A stretch of DNA of 64,000 nucleotides. It comes from Roridomyces roridus. Its lineage: Eukaryota > Basidiomycota > Agaricomycetes > Agaricales > Mycenaceae. Positions 11,315 through 21,647 of the stretch are shown here, in pieces. Below the pieces are notes generated by a model that was not told the DNA's origin, did not search any database, and was given only the letters and a program-made list of their open reading frames with translations. Each line of letters opens with the position of its first letter. The stretch's first letter is position 1. Location: positions 1 to 64,000 of the forward strand of contig JARKIF010000122.1 of the NCBI GenBank assembly GCA_029378245.1, given 5' to 3'. The position numbers and the translations under genes were made by a program.

Positions 11315-11320
11315 TATATA
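11315..11320 (+). promoter_or_regulatory. TATA-box-like element of the Clp1-like gene
   Basis: TATATA lies 42 bp upstream of the ATG at 11362 and is the only strong TATA-like sequence close to that start. Confidence 0.45.
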
Positions 11321-11361
11321 GGTAACCACTCTACAGCTCGCCATGGACAATCAAGAACACA

Positions 11362-12192
11362 ATGCTCGTCGCACCCGTCTCATCCCGCCGCTATCGTGAC
11401 GACGTGCCACCGCCAGCGATACAGCTTCCCCGGACCCTTGCACGACCAGCTTTCACCGACATCTCCCGTGAGGCTCTCGCAGCCGCCTCCCCAGATCTCG
11501 ACAGGGTCCCCGCCGAGTTTGTCCGCCACGGCCTCCTGGCCAAGGCTACGCAGATGCAGGCCGGCATTGCCGCTCTCGCTCCCTCGCATCTTCCTCAATC
11601 CATTCCTAAATCGCACCTCCCTCGGACGCTCACCATTCCCCTCCGCGTGACGTCCGTTGCACGCCCGAGTTACCCCACTCACGTGCTCGCCATCACCGCT
11701 TCCTCCTCCAAATCACCGCGCGAGTCCGCGAGCCTCTTCCCCGTCCACGCCGTCGTCCTCGCAGCACACTGCGCCAAACTTCCACCATTACCCCCAGGGC
11801 TCCATGGCTCGCGGTCCTCCGCCACGCTCCCCCTGCTTCCCTTCTCCCTACCCTCACCGCAGGCATTCGCGATCCTCCACTCGTACATGTACACCCATCG
11901 TCTCGAAGTAGCGCTCGCAGCGCTCCTCCCTTTACCTCACGCGTTCCTCGAGAACCTTGACATCGCGCGCATATCAACCACCCTCTCCTCACGCTCCGCC
12001 ATCCACACTCTCTCCTCGCACCTCGCATCCTCCGCGGGCGGCAGCCTTTCCGCGCTCATGGCGCACGCTGTGCATGTGAAGGAACTGTGGCAGGATATGG
12101 TCGCGCTAGGGTTGTATGATCCGGAGCTGTGGGATATGTTGGACCTTGCGTGGGAGGTCGTTCTTGGGGCGCTGAATCTTGCTGCTGCGTAG
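11362..12192 (+). CDS. clp1: Clp1-like (clampless1-like) protein, 276 aa, single exon
   Basis: The uninterrupted frame encodes 276 residues. Features I associate with Clp1-like proteins of basidiomycetes are a Pro-rich N terminus, FTDISREALA, a GLLAKATQMQAGIAAL helix, SHLPRTLTIPLR, PVHAVVLAAHCAKLPPLPP, and the C-terminal HAVHVKELWQDMVALGLYD and LWDMLDLAWEVVLGAL. In Coprinopsis cinerea and Ustilago maydis, Clp1 acts downstream of the mating-type homeodomain genes and is needed for clamp-cell formation and dikaryon growth. That is family knowledge, not shown here. The ATG at 11362 fits the frame; an ATG at 11343 is out of frame. The gene is intact and has no introns, unlike most neighbours. Assignment rests on remembered motifs. 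Confidence 0.65.
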   Translation: MLVAPVSSRRYRDDVPPPAIQLPRTLARPAFTDISREALAAASPDLDRVPAEFVRHGLLAKATQMQAGIAALAPSHLPQSIPKSHLPRTLTIPLRVTSVARPSYPTHVLAITASSSKSPRESASLFPVHAVVLAAHCAKLPPLPPGLHGSRSSATLPLLPFSLPSPQAFAILHSYMYTHRLEVALAALLPLPHAFLENLDIARISTTLSSRSAIHTLSSHLASSAGGSLSALMAHAVHVKELWQDMVALGLYDPELWDMLDLAWEVVLGALNLAAA

Positions 12193-12330
12193 TAGTGATT
12201 CTCTTCTTCTCTTCACGCATATGTAAGATAGCTGCACCACCTTATTCATTGTAGCCTTTACTCTCCATGCGCCTTCGTCCATTCGACGCAGTCATGTGCC
12301 TATAGTGTACCTCTGGCAATATAATAGATG
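12193..12330. other. 3' flank of the Clp1-like gene
   Basis: AT-rich flank with no further feature up to the inverted-repeat element. Confidence 0.5.
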
Positions 12331-12757
12331 GGTTGTGCAAAAGCCGCGCGGCTTTTTATGGCATTGTGCAAAGCCGCGTGCGGCTTTGTGTCAGTGGTTA
12401 TTTCTCATGTACACGGCCTCCGATGCCGCACGCCATGCCGAGAGAGTGCCGAACACGGCCTGTCTTCGTCCACGGCGAGTGTGGAGCCCATGTGAAGCAA
12501 GACTTGATGAATTGCGCTTGGACACCATGCTGAGGTCATGGTGGAGCTCTTCCCGATTGTCGTGAGAAGTGCTTCCTGTGGGCGGTCCGGTCTCATTTGA
12601 TCCGGCACTCGGCAAGATGGATAATCACTCGCGGGATGAGATAATTTGATCCGATGTCCATCACCAGTCCATCGGCAGTCACATTTCTTGTGCGGCTTTG
12701 CACAATGCCAAAAAGCCGCACATAGCCGCATGCGGCTCATGCGGCTTTTGCACAACC
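12331..12757. mobile_element. MITE-like element with long terminal inverted repeats
   Basis: The 5' end GGTTGTGCAAAAGCCGC is the exact inverse of the 3' end GCGGCTTTTGCACAACC. Further inward, GCGGCTTTTT..GGCATTGTGCAAAGCCGC on the left matches the right arm inverted, so the arms extend about 60 bp. Both arms contain palindromic GCCGCNNGCGGC motifs. The 427-bp interior has no convincing ORF. Flanks resemble inverted copies of TAATAG, so I could not settle the target-site duplication. Confidence 0.75.
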
Positions 12758-12976
12758 TATTAATTTGTGTCCTGGATACCTCTGCTGTGAAATGGACTTG
12801 GACTTTGAGGATCTTGAACGGTGCTGTTGTCGTGACGATTCGGATCGTGGACTATTCGAACAATTCTATCAACGCGGCGCGCTTGGGCAACGTCGTCGCT
12901 CGGTGGAGGCTCGAGCGCTCCGCTGCGTTTGGAGGACTGCGATATCCATTGGACTTGGCGTCCGTTTGTCAAAAGT

Positions 12977-13310
12977 CATGCAAGCAGCCTGCGAGCCGAC
13001 GTCCTTGAATAACGAAAATCAGTCACACTCGGAGAAAAAGGACGAATTTACAACCCAATTGCAGTACCTCGAGTCGAACGTGAGCCTGTACGTGGTATGC
13101 CGGTGACTACTGAGGAACCAATGAGGAACGACAGCGGTAGTCGACCCTCCAAAGCCGCGCTGTTCCAAGCAGCTTGCGAGCCAACGTTTTTGAATACATG
13201 AAAGTGAACGGTTGTACACCCTCATTCAAACTCGGAGAAAAATCGACAGTTTATGATTTGTGAGCGCGTGAGCCTGCACGGGTATGCCGGTAACTTCACC
13301 GAGGAACGCC
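12977..13310. repeat. Diverged direct repeat of about 190-bp period
   Basis: CAAGCAGC(C/T)TGCGAGCC(G/A)ACGT starts both copies (about 12977 and 13167). Each is followed by ACTCGGAGAAAAA, a GTGAGCCTG phrase, a GGTATGCCGGT phrase and GAGGAACnn. The copies differ by many small changes. No gene is apparent in either. Confidence 0.7.
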
Positions 13311-14327
13311 AGCGCGATCATACTTGTGCGCTGTGGGTTCTTGGCGCAGGGGTCTATTCCCTCAATCCGTCTACTACTAGCATCAGATCTTCACAGAGGA
13401 ACGAAATACCTCAAAATGACCAAAAATGCAATGGGTATCGGATCATAAACCGGGCTCGAGTCGAAAGAGCCCAGTCCATCTCCCCAACGAAATTGTAGTG
13501 ACGCATGCGTTGAAATCCGCACGGCGGTATGCTTAGTGGAAGAGCAGGAATGGTAAACCCACAGAGACGAGTCCATGGTTCTGATTTAACACCTCGACAA
13601 CGTGGGTGTCTGTGTGTCAAGTAATCCTATAGAGAGGGAGGGAAATTGGAATGTGAGACGCAGATACGTTACCTCTGAGTCCTCGGCACCTCCCCTCGGT
13701 GGGCTACGACGGCCCCTAGACACAAGTAACTTGCAATTGGTAGACTGTCTTTCATGGCCACTAGTAGTATGGCCACTAGTAGTCCACGACTGTGCTGCGA
13801 TGTCGTTGTCGGTCTGTGAGATAAGACGTCGTTCGATTCGACGTGCAGGCATGGGGGGTTGCTCGAAATCTTTTTCAATTCTCTCCGGCTGTCTGACTCA
13901 CGAAGGTGAAGGGCTTGGATTTTATCGTGATTTGGAACTCGTCCCTGAGCTACGACCTGTGAGTGCCCGTGAATCCGATGTTCAGAAAGTGTAAGTGTCT
14001 TCAGAGAGGGGGCACTGTCAGAGTGGATTGCACGCGAACCAGGCTGGATTCTGAGAGCGGAATGCAAGTAACGGTGGGTACTCATTCAGATTCGATCGCT
14101 ATATTTCAAGGATGAACTTATTTAATCAGCCCTCATCGATCAACTGTGAAATAGAACGTGAATTCGAGTCCCGGCAGAATGTATTTTCGTACGCACGGAA
14201 GAATCAAGAAAGAGAAGTGCTGCCATATCGAGGCATTCAAGAAAGTAAATGGGCGGATCGCCTACGCCGATGCTGGGTCTACGGAGCGTGAGCAGGAGGA
14301 GTGGGATGATGGGCGAAAGCACGCACA
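13311..14327. other. No gene recognised
   Basis: Frames at 13602-13994 (+) and 13669-14085 (-) overlap each other and carry no motif. A short direct duplication, GGCCACTAGTAGT, occurs twice at about 13758-13783. Confidence 0.4.
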
Positions 14328-15257
14328 TTACCACTTATCGACTATAGCGGAAAGGTCAATGAACTTGCTGACTATCTTCTCCAGCGTTTCCGGGTGGTCA
14401 GAGAGCAACCGTGACATTTCCTTGTTCTTTTCCACCAACGCCATACCATCTCTCGAGGTCACTCCCATGTTGATCTGCATTGCGAGCACTTCCTCCGCTC
14501 GGAAAGCCTTGGGCCCCTGCAGCATCGGCATCGTCACCGTCACCGGTGTGTGACGTATCATGACCCGCTTCGAGCCATCGGGCGTAAAGATTTCCGTCAC
14601 CACCCACGCGGCTGCGCAGACCTCGGTGGTGAAGCGCTGGGCCTTTTCATGCCACTCGCGCACGAATTGGTTCATGAGCCGCAACGAGTTGGGTGAGGCG
14701 TTGGTCAGAGCGGGGAGATACGATCGGTCGAGGAGCTCGACGCTTTCGAAGCGGTATATCTGGAGGGGATTCAAGACGGCCGTGCCTCCGGACTGTCGCT
14801 GGCGCAATTTGAGGAGGACCATCTTAGTCTCTATGTATTCCGGATCCGTGTGGCCGTGCATGACTATAAACCCGGGTGAGCGCGCTCGAGATTGATTGAA
14901 AGGAAACGCACGGTGGACGCAGATATCCCTGAGCATGAGAACCCCCATCTCCCTCTACCACCTATCAAATTCCTGCGACAACGCATCATCGCCCAGGGCC
15001 GCTGTAGCCGCCGCGTGCTTGCACCATTCTTTGTGACGTGGCCAGTCTTTTCTCTGGCAGGCGACGCTCTGCGAGATGATCCATCAAGACACGAAAAAAA
15101 AGGTCGGTGGATGACGCACGCAGTAGTATGTGTTTCGACATTTCTTGCATCTGCTCAAGGTGTATCCCTTCAATCTGCTGTTCTCGCAGGATTCTTCGAA
15201 GCAGAACATATCGTTTCCGGTCTTGGAGCGACTTGGAATGGGAGGGGTAGAAGACAT
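14328..15257 (-). pseudogene. MYND-type zinc-finger gene interrupted by an in-frame TAG
   Basis: Exon 1 (15257-15120) encodes FCFEESCENSRLKGYTLSRC then KKCRNTYYC. After a 51-nt GT..AG intron (15119-15069), exon 2 supplies SVACQRKDWPRHKEWCKHA. Together these give the MYND spacing C-x4-C..C-x2-C..YC-x3-C..H-x3-C. The frame then meets TAG at 14957-14955, directly after EFDRW. Reading on in the same frame gives 208 more open codons to the stop at 14328. This length and position fit the C-terminal region such Agaricomycete MYND proteins normally carry. No splice signal removes the TAG. MYND domains bind zinc and usually mediate protein-protein contacts. The copy is either a recent nonsense pseudogene or an allele making an 83-residue zinc-finger-only product. 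Confidence 0.65.
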
Positions 15258-16173
15258 CGTCGCTGGCTTTGTACAGATTTGCTCCTGAGGAAGCACAGGC
15301 TAGCAGAAGCGTCGATTGAGCGCCGAACAGGAGCTGCGGTGTGAGACGTAAGCAAATGGCGGCGCAGTGGATCGCTCCGAGTCGAATCCCTGAGACTAGG
15401 GCAGACAGACAGGGAGAACATGGAGGACGGAAACAAGATGGATGACGCGGTGATCCTATCGCGGCGATCAGTAGTTGCCGGAGGTATTTGGTCATGCCTT
15501 CGTCTCTTGCCTCCAACGCTCATCTCGATCAACTTCAACTTGACTGGCTCTCTATTCAGGCTCTGCCTCCCATCCTCCAGCGGCGTTAAAATCAGTACCC
15601 ATCTCTCGCATCAACAACCTCGGCTCCTCCGCTCGTCCCTTGTCATGCTCTAATTGCCCTCTTTGCAACTCGGACTAGCTGTGATTCCGACGCCTGATGA
15701 AATATTTCTGCCGGGGTTGTACTATGCGACCATTCATTTTGGGTGTCATATATTCTATTCTTCGCACATCACTCGAACGCGGGGGTAGCATCAACGTCTT
15801 CAAACACCTCACCAGCGTCCCGGGTCCAACTCCGATAATATTCGTTGCAGCGTCAGGAAGAGGGACTCGGATCGCCAGCTATGTTGTATGCATTTCTTTT
15901 GGGATACCTGTCTCACCTTGACTTTGCCTATGCGGAACACCGCAAGTCTCGACATATTCGTGCAACGCAATGCCTTGTTGATAAATGTACAGGTATGTAC
16001 GACTTGTATCACTCCTTTGAACACGGGGGAGTCGGGGACGTTTCTAGGAACTGCGATACTTGGCCACCGCATAGCATGACCGATGGGTTTGGTGAACGCA
16101 GATATGTAGAAGCCTGCCCCGTCCCACCGCCCTGCCCCCACAAGCAGCGTCAAGTTCACGCCCATCCAGCATC
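15258..16173. other. No gene recognised
   Basis: Frames on both strands are short and overlapping (for example 15845-16369 plus, 15809-16165 minus). The right part should include the promoter of the membrane-protein gene that starts at 16174. Confidence 0.4.
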
Positions 16174-17602
16174 ATGCGCCGCGCAATCGCTCAAGGGCCC
16201 GGGCTTGATGGGCAAGACATCTATGGCCTCAAAATGTGGCTACTGGAGATCACCGCTGCGGCCGTTACTTATGGTACGTGCGATCTGTGTCGCCGCTCCA
16301 CATCGGACTACATATTACAGGCCTGTTACTTTGCATCGGAATAATGGCGAGCTACACTCTAATGTTTGATCCAACAACAATTGTGTTTTGGCATATTAAT
16401 TGTTTTGTAGAGGAAGGGGACTACGAAAACAGCGCACACGACAGGCTCTTCTAGCTATTATCCTCATCATTCTCACTGGCGCCACGGGCCATCTTGCACT
16501 CAACCTCGCATGGATGATCGTGCAGCTTCCCACTCTGGCTGCGGAATACGTCGACCGGACCATGTTGCTGAAACGGCTCAATCTAGCCCAAACTTGGATC
16601 CGGAGGTTAATTGTTGAGTCTTCAATGCAATCCCACGTCTTCGTTCCTCAAATCTTTGCCTAGTACTTCCTTAGCGACATCATCGTCGTATGGCGCGCCT
16701 GGGTGATATGGCCCGACAATCGAGCCGTTCATGCCGCTCTGTTCGTCTGTCTGCTCGCTACGGGTGGTTCGTCCAGTTCCTGGAGATTTCTCCTGCAGGT
16801 GCTCAGTGCTTTACCTCCCTGGCTAGCGACCTCCCTCACTCTCGCCGTCTTCAACTACAACTCGGATTTTCGGCACATTCATTATCAAACCCTGGAAGAA
16901 AACTTTCTAGGGACGTTCCCGCTGCTCATCACGAACCTTGCGAGCACGACGTTGATCTCATATAAATTGTGGTTCGTCCTCCAGTGGTGCTCGCTTCACA
17001 TCTCGCCATTGACCTGTGAATCCCAGGTACTATCGGCAAAATATAAAAAGATTCCTGCACAGATACAAAACCCGTGTGGAGAGTGTACTGGTCTTGCTGA
17101 TGGAAAGCGGGTGGTTGTACCTCGGGTTCTGGGTGCGTTTTGTGACTCTTTACCAGCATCCATTCCCTTGACGAACCCGTAGGTCCTCCTCATGGTCGGC
17201 GACTTTGGGTATTACGGCCCGGACTTCCAATTTGAATGGTTCCAGCCAAACATCTCCGTGCGTAACGCGTGCCATCCCGGAACTATTCTTCAATGTTGCC
17301 TAATTGCCGCCCGCACGCAGGGTCTATACCCAACGGTGATCATATTCATGGTATCGAGAGAGATGATGATGAGCGAGGAGCTCATTTCCGCCGATCTTAA
17401 TCTATCTGCATGCTTAAATGTTCTCGCGAGCACGGAGCCATTGGCAATTTCGACGAGGCGCAGGAGTGAGGTGCAACTCGGAGTGTCTGATGCGGTGGCT
17501 GTTGGGTTGAATCCTACGGCTAGTCCCGGGAAGGAGGGAGTGGATTCACGTACAATCACAAAGTACACTACAACGAATGGGCGGGGTGACACATTTTACT
17601 AG
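16174..17602 (+). CDS. Multi-pass integral membrane protein of an Agaricomycete family, 371 aa, seven exons
   Basis: Exons are 16174-16273, 16321-16363, 16411-16612, 16664-16971, 17027-17132, 17183-17257 and 17321-17602. Introns are 47-63 nt and all junction phases close, giving 371 residues. About seven hydrophobic helices are visible: around MWLLEITAAAVTYG, LLLCIGIMASYTLM, ALLAIILIILTGATGHLAL, YFLSDIIVVWRAWVIW, HAALFVCLLATG, FPLLITNLASTTLISYKLW and the pair VLVLLMESGWLYLGFW / GLYPTVIIFMV. The RRxWVIW-like segment after helix 4 and the LLMESG..GLYPTVIIFMVS ending are the pattern I know from a large uncharacterised seven-helix family in mushrooms. The C-terminal tail is soluble, polar and Ser/Thr-rich. 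Function unknown. Two introns use weak donors (GTTTGA, GTTGAG), which are needed to keep the frame. Confidence 0.75.
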
Positions 17603-17960
17603 CATGAGAGCACATATTTAATTGAGGGCGATGTACACTATTTATTTTCGTTGCAGGGTATTCCAAGGTTCCATTAGGAGACGGACAGAGGACAGCAACC
17701 GACCAGTTTTCCACATCCTCACAACCTTATGTCCAAACCGCGAAGGTCGTTGATGACTCATGAGCCGTTGATAGCAGTTAGGGGATGTACTCGAATGTGA
17801 GCTTGCAATGCACTTGGGGAGATTATCTTTCAGAAGAGCCTTGTATCGCGTTGGCGATGGTCATAATTTAATAGATATGTTGTAAAATCGCGATCCTTTG
17901 GTGATATATGAGAACACACGCGCAACGCGACAAAAAAGGGAACGAACCTTGCGCTGGCGC
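17603..17960. other. Intergenic, nothing recognised
   Basis: AT-rich sequence between two convergent genes. I see no ORF or repeat of note. Confidence 0.5.
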
Positions 17961-19410
17961 TCACCACTCGTTGAGAAGGTCTTGTGTTTCCTGCAGAGAC
18001 AGCACGCCGACATCAACATCCGGATTAATATCCAGTTCCCGTAACTTTCTCTTTATTTTGCGTTTGTGATCTTCCTTCTGCGCCAGGAACCGGATAGCGA
18101 CCCCACCGTCCGATGTCGTCCGTGACTGTATCATGTCGAAAAGAGCATCGAGGCAGGCTTCCTGCTCCGGATCCCATCCCCACGCGATGAATTTGAGACG
18201 GGGCAGAGGTCGAATGTGGGGGGGGACATAGTCATGGAAAGCCAGATAGGTGTCGACTCCTCGGGGGAGTCGGGGATATAAATGAGGGTTTCGAGATTGG
18301 GGGAAGCCTGGAGAACACTGGGAATAGTGTCCGGGTTTTCACTCCAACACTGAGTGATGACAAGCTTTGTCAAGTTGCACTTGGAACGATGTATGAAAGG
18401 AAGTAACGAATCAATATTCACACCAGTCCGTACTTGCTGAAGGGAAGGGGCTGTAAGATGGTGGAGAAAGTCCGCTCTTTGAACACGAAGCCGTCGTAAA
18501 TGAGGGAGTATGATTGTTCTGGCGACCGCGGCAAACGATGGGGAGTCTGGATCCGTAAAGGCGAGGCAGCATTCAATGAGGTTGCAGGCAGCAGACAAGA
18601 CGTCAAGCTGCACGTCTTTGCTGAATTTGCCGTCGCAGTGGGTCATCTGCGCCCATGGCAGGTGGAAACGAAGCGAGGGAGAAGAGGTTCTCCCGTTTGT
18701 GAGGGAAACCTTCCGCAAAGACGGAGCTACGGAGAGGAGATCGCAGTCTTCCGCCTGCTCTCCGTCGGACTGCCTGGAGTCGATGGACAGCTCAGACGTC
18801 CGTAACTGGGATATCCGACCACGGACATCCTTCAAGCGAAGGAGGACGTCCGTCGCTCTATCAACCCTGAAACGGATGTTGAGGGTTCTCCACCGATGAG
18901 AGTGCGACATGAGTTCGTCGAGCAAAGCGGTTTCGGCCATATCCCCGTGCCACAAGTCGAGCGAGACGTTGAGTGGCACGCTGGGAGCTCGGAGAAGTTG
19001 AGACTTGCTCATGGGCATCGGGTGGGTGTCTGAAAGCGGTGAAGGCCGTACAATTTCGAATGTGTTCCAAAGAAGAGGGTTTGACAGGGAGACCTCTCTC
19101 CAGGAGCGGCAGACATGTCCTAGACGCCAAGGAGGACACGGTATGTCGCAACCCAAGGAAAGATTTCGCGCCACACGTCTGCGGGGACGCGACGAGCGGG
19201 CGATAGCACGGCAACATGCTGTCGAATTCTTTCCGCAGTGGCATCGCGGCATAATACAAGTTGCTCGATATGAGCGTTGAGGGCATCCAGAGTCGACTGC
19301 GCTCGAGAGATGAAGTCCCGAATCGACGGAAGTTCTGCGTCGAGAGGAACCTCATTGCTTGCGAGGAGACCAGGCCTGCACGTTGAGGCACGATGGGCAG
19401 GCAAGTCCAT
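17961..19410 (-). pseudogene. F-box-like gene copy 1, two frameshifts
   Basis: Paralogue of the intact gene at 22995-24476. The start MDLPAH at 19410 is followed by a predicted coiled-coil stretch (IRDFISRAQSTLDALNAHIE), the F-box-like core LSPARRVPADVWREIFPWVA, and WRLGHVCRSWREVSLSNPLL. A frame change near 19160 also removes about nine residues that the paralogue has between WVAF and CPRWRLGH. A second frame change falls in a run of eight C (minus strand) near 18220. After it, PRLKFIAWGWDPE and a C-terminal acidic tail continue in the new frame to a stop at 17961. F-box proteins generally link substrates to SCF ubiquitin ligases. This copy probably makes no full product, although a one-base error in the C run could account for one lesion. 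Confidence 0.75.
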
Positions 19411-19818
19411 CTTGAAGAGGATGTTAGCTTGAGAGTCAAAGGCATGCAAGCAGACTCACTGTGTATGCGAGTCGTTGTCAAGGTCTGAGTCGGACGCGTT
19501 GATCGAAATCAAAGCTCTTTGCTTTAACCACGTCGTCACTTGGCACTCAGAACTCTCGAGCTCCTCGGACATGTCTCAGGGTAGTACTACCAAGCGTCCG
19601 TGGACGAAGACGCGGGCCCATGCACTCAGGCCAGCCTTCTTTGACTGCTTTCCATGGCCACGTCTGGTACGTGGGGCCATGGCTGCTTCTTGCGTCCATC
19701 TCTGACAGTCTCGGCAGAAAACAACGATGCATGGTGCTCTGAAGCCAGGATGGATGAGAGCAGAGCGACATGAAACGTGCACGTGGTCAAGCGGAGACGC
19801 TGACGCGTTGATCGGAAT
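19411..19818. other. Upstream region of F-box copy 1
   Basis: No gene. The phrase GACGCGTTGATCG occurs twice (about 19496 and 19803), so part of this flank may itself be duplicated. Confidence 0.4.
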
Positions 19819-20240
19819 TAGGGCTGTGTTGAAATGATATCACGGTTGGTTATGTTACATGGGGTCCAGGAGGGCCGCTGGTTATTTAACAATGGCAGGT
19901 TAATAACATTGTATCTAACATGACATAACATTGCCCTAAATGGCAATTTCCCATGATCCCATCACTTTGACCATCCATCACGCCGCATGCCGGGCCCCCA
20001 AGTTGTGTCTGAGCTTGGTCTGAGCCGCCAAAATCTGCCTGGCCCCAGAGTCTGACAGTCCGGTGTGGAGTTGGTGGGGAGTGTGTTGCACAGATGGCTC
20101 ATGTTCTGAGGCGGCACTCAGTTTGTAACACAATTTTAACAACCATCCCGGAGGTCCCCTTGTGAAAAATGTTAATAACACGTTAAATTACGTGTTATGT
20201 AGTACAGGTTATTTAACATTTCTTTCTCAACACAGCCCTA
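19819..20240. mobile_element. hAT-like non-autonomous element, 422 bp, 8-bp target duplication
   Basis: Terminal inverted repeat TAGGGCTGTGTTGA at 19819 matches TCAACACAGCCCTA ending at 20240. The 8-bp direct flanks ATCGGAAT lie at 19811-19818 and 20241-20248. An 8-bp duplication with TAGGG-type ends is characteristic of hAT transposons. No ORF of transposase size is present. Confidence 0.9.
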
Positions 20241-20264
20241 ATCGGAATCAAAATTTCTCTCACC

Positions 20265-21639
20265 TAGTGTTTTCCCGGCTCCGGCTTGGCTTGAAGCCGC
20301 CGGCTTGGGCTTGGCTTGACCCGGCTCCGGCTTTTGAAATTCCCAAGCCCAAGCCGGAGCCGGATATGCCGGCCGGCTTGGGCCCGGCTCCGGCTTAGCC
20401 GGCGGCTTTGGTCGATTTTTTAAAACCTGTTTTGTCACCCTCTACAGATGAACTACTGTTGAGTGGAGCATCAGTAGTATAGATTGACGGATGCAAAGCC
20501 AAAATAAAGATTGCAAGTGGGATTTCTGAGCTGTTTCTGAGAGTCGGATTACCAGCCGGCAGCTGATGAGATCATAATGATCATCAGCTGTCAATGTTTC
20601 TACTGTCGTTCGACTCGAGAAACTCAAAGTCCAATAATGGCTGATGTTGAGTATTTTTTCAGTTACATTGGGTGCAGAGTTGTCTGCTCAGCACACTTAG
20701 GGCTGCGGACCCGAACCGTAACGGTGACGGCCGTCAAATTGACGGCATGAAACGGCTGACAGCCGACCCGTGCCCGTCCCGTCGATCTTGGTTCAGACAT
20801 GCTGACGGGTCGGTTCGGCATCAAAAACGGCCGTCACGGTAGACGGTTCGGCTGCCGTGATCATGCATCATCATTCTCAAGTGATTGTCAGCCTCGGTGA
20901 AACTGCAACCTACTAGGATGATTTCCTACACCATGAGAACACTGGGCAGCGCCAGGATGACCCAGAAAAGCCACCAAGTTGTTGTCAACGACGCAAACGT
21001 GCTCAGCTCACTGGCGGCAATCAAAAATCCTGAATGGGGAACTGTCCGAGAGTCTTCCAAGTCAAACCTGAGAGGCAGCCTCAAACTTTGAATTAGTGAG
21101 TTCACTGTTGCATAAGGAATTCCCAAAGGGTCTACTTACATAGTTTGAGCAGAAGCCGTAACGAAATATGGCGAATCACAGCGCGCAAACAGTGCAATCG
21201 CAGATTGCACCGAATTAAAGGCCCGGCACTGATCGCCGAACAGTTTCGACCGAGGCATCCGCGATAACTCAACCATAACTCCCTTGAGTTAGCCTGATTC
21301 TTATCACACCCGTTCGACGGCCGTGACGGCCGATTTCTGACGGGGTCTCGACGGTATACGGGCCGTCACTGACGGTGCCGTCGAAATTTGTTCTTGGATC
21401 CCACCGGGTCGGCACGGGTACCCGTCGACGGGCGGCCGTCAAACCGTCATGTACGGTTCGGGTCCGCAGCCCTAAGCACACTCCCGAGATGACTCTGAGC
21501 CGCCGGCTTGGGGCTTGAGAAATCCCAAGCCGGAGCCGTAAGCCGGGGTGCACACCCGGCTTGGGCTTGGCTTGGCCCGGCTTAGCCGGACCCCGGCTCT
21601 GCCGGCTTCGGGCTTCAAGCCGTAGCCGGCAAAACACTA
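20265..21639. mobile_element. hAT-like non-autonomous element (outer) carrying a nested insertion
   Basis: Ends TAGTGTTTTCCCGGCT and the inverse of TAGTGTTTTGCCGGCT, with 8-bp direct flanks CTCTCACC at 20257-20264 and 21640-21647. Both arms are dense in CCGGCTTGG/GCCGGAGCC motifs, probably subterminal repeats. Without the nested element at 20698-21474 and one copy of its target duplication it would be about 590 bp. No transposase is seen. Confidence 0.88.
20698..21474. mobile_element. hAT-like non-autonomous element nested in the outer one, 777 bp
   Basis: A 23-bp perfect terminal inverted repeat begins TAGGGCTGCGGACCCGAACC. The 8-bp direct flanks AGCACACT lie at 20690-20697 and 21475-21482. 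ACGGCCGTCA-type motifs recur near both ends. No transposase frame. Confidence 0.92.
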
Positions 21640-21647
21640 CTCTCACC

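Noticed and set aside
18131..19252. F-box copy 1 as an intact 373-residue gene starting MPRCHCGK
   Set aside because: That start reads the F-box region out of frame; the paralogue shows the true frame upstream and the frameshift near 19160.
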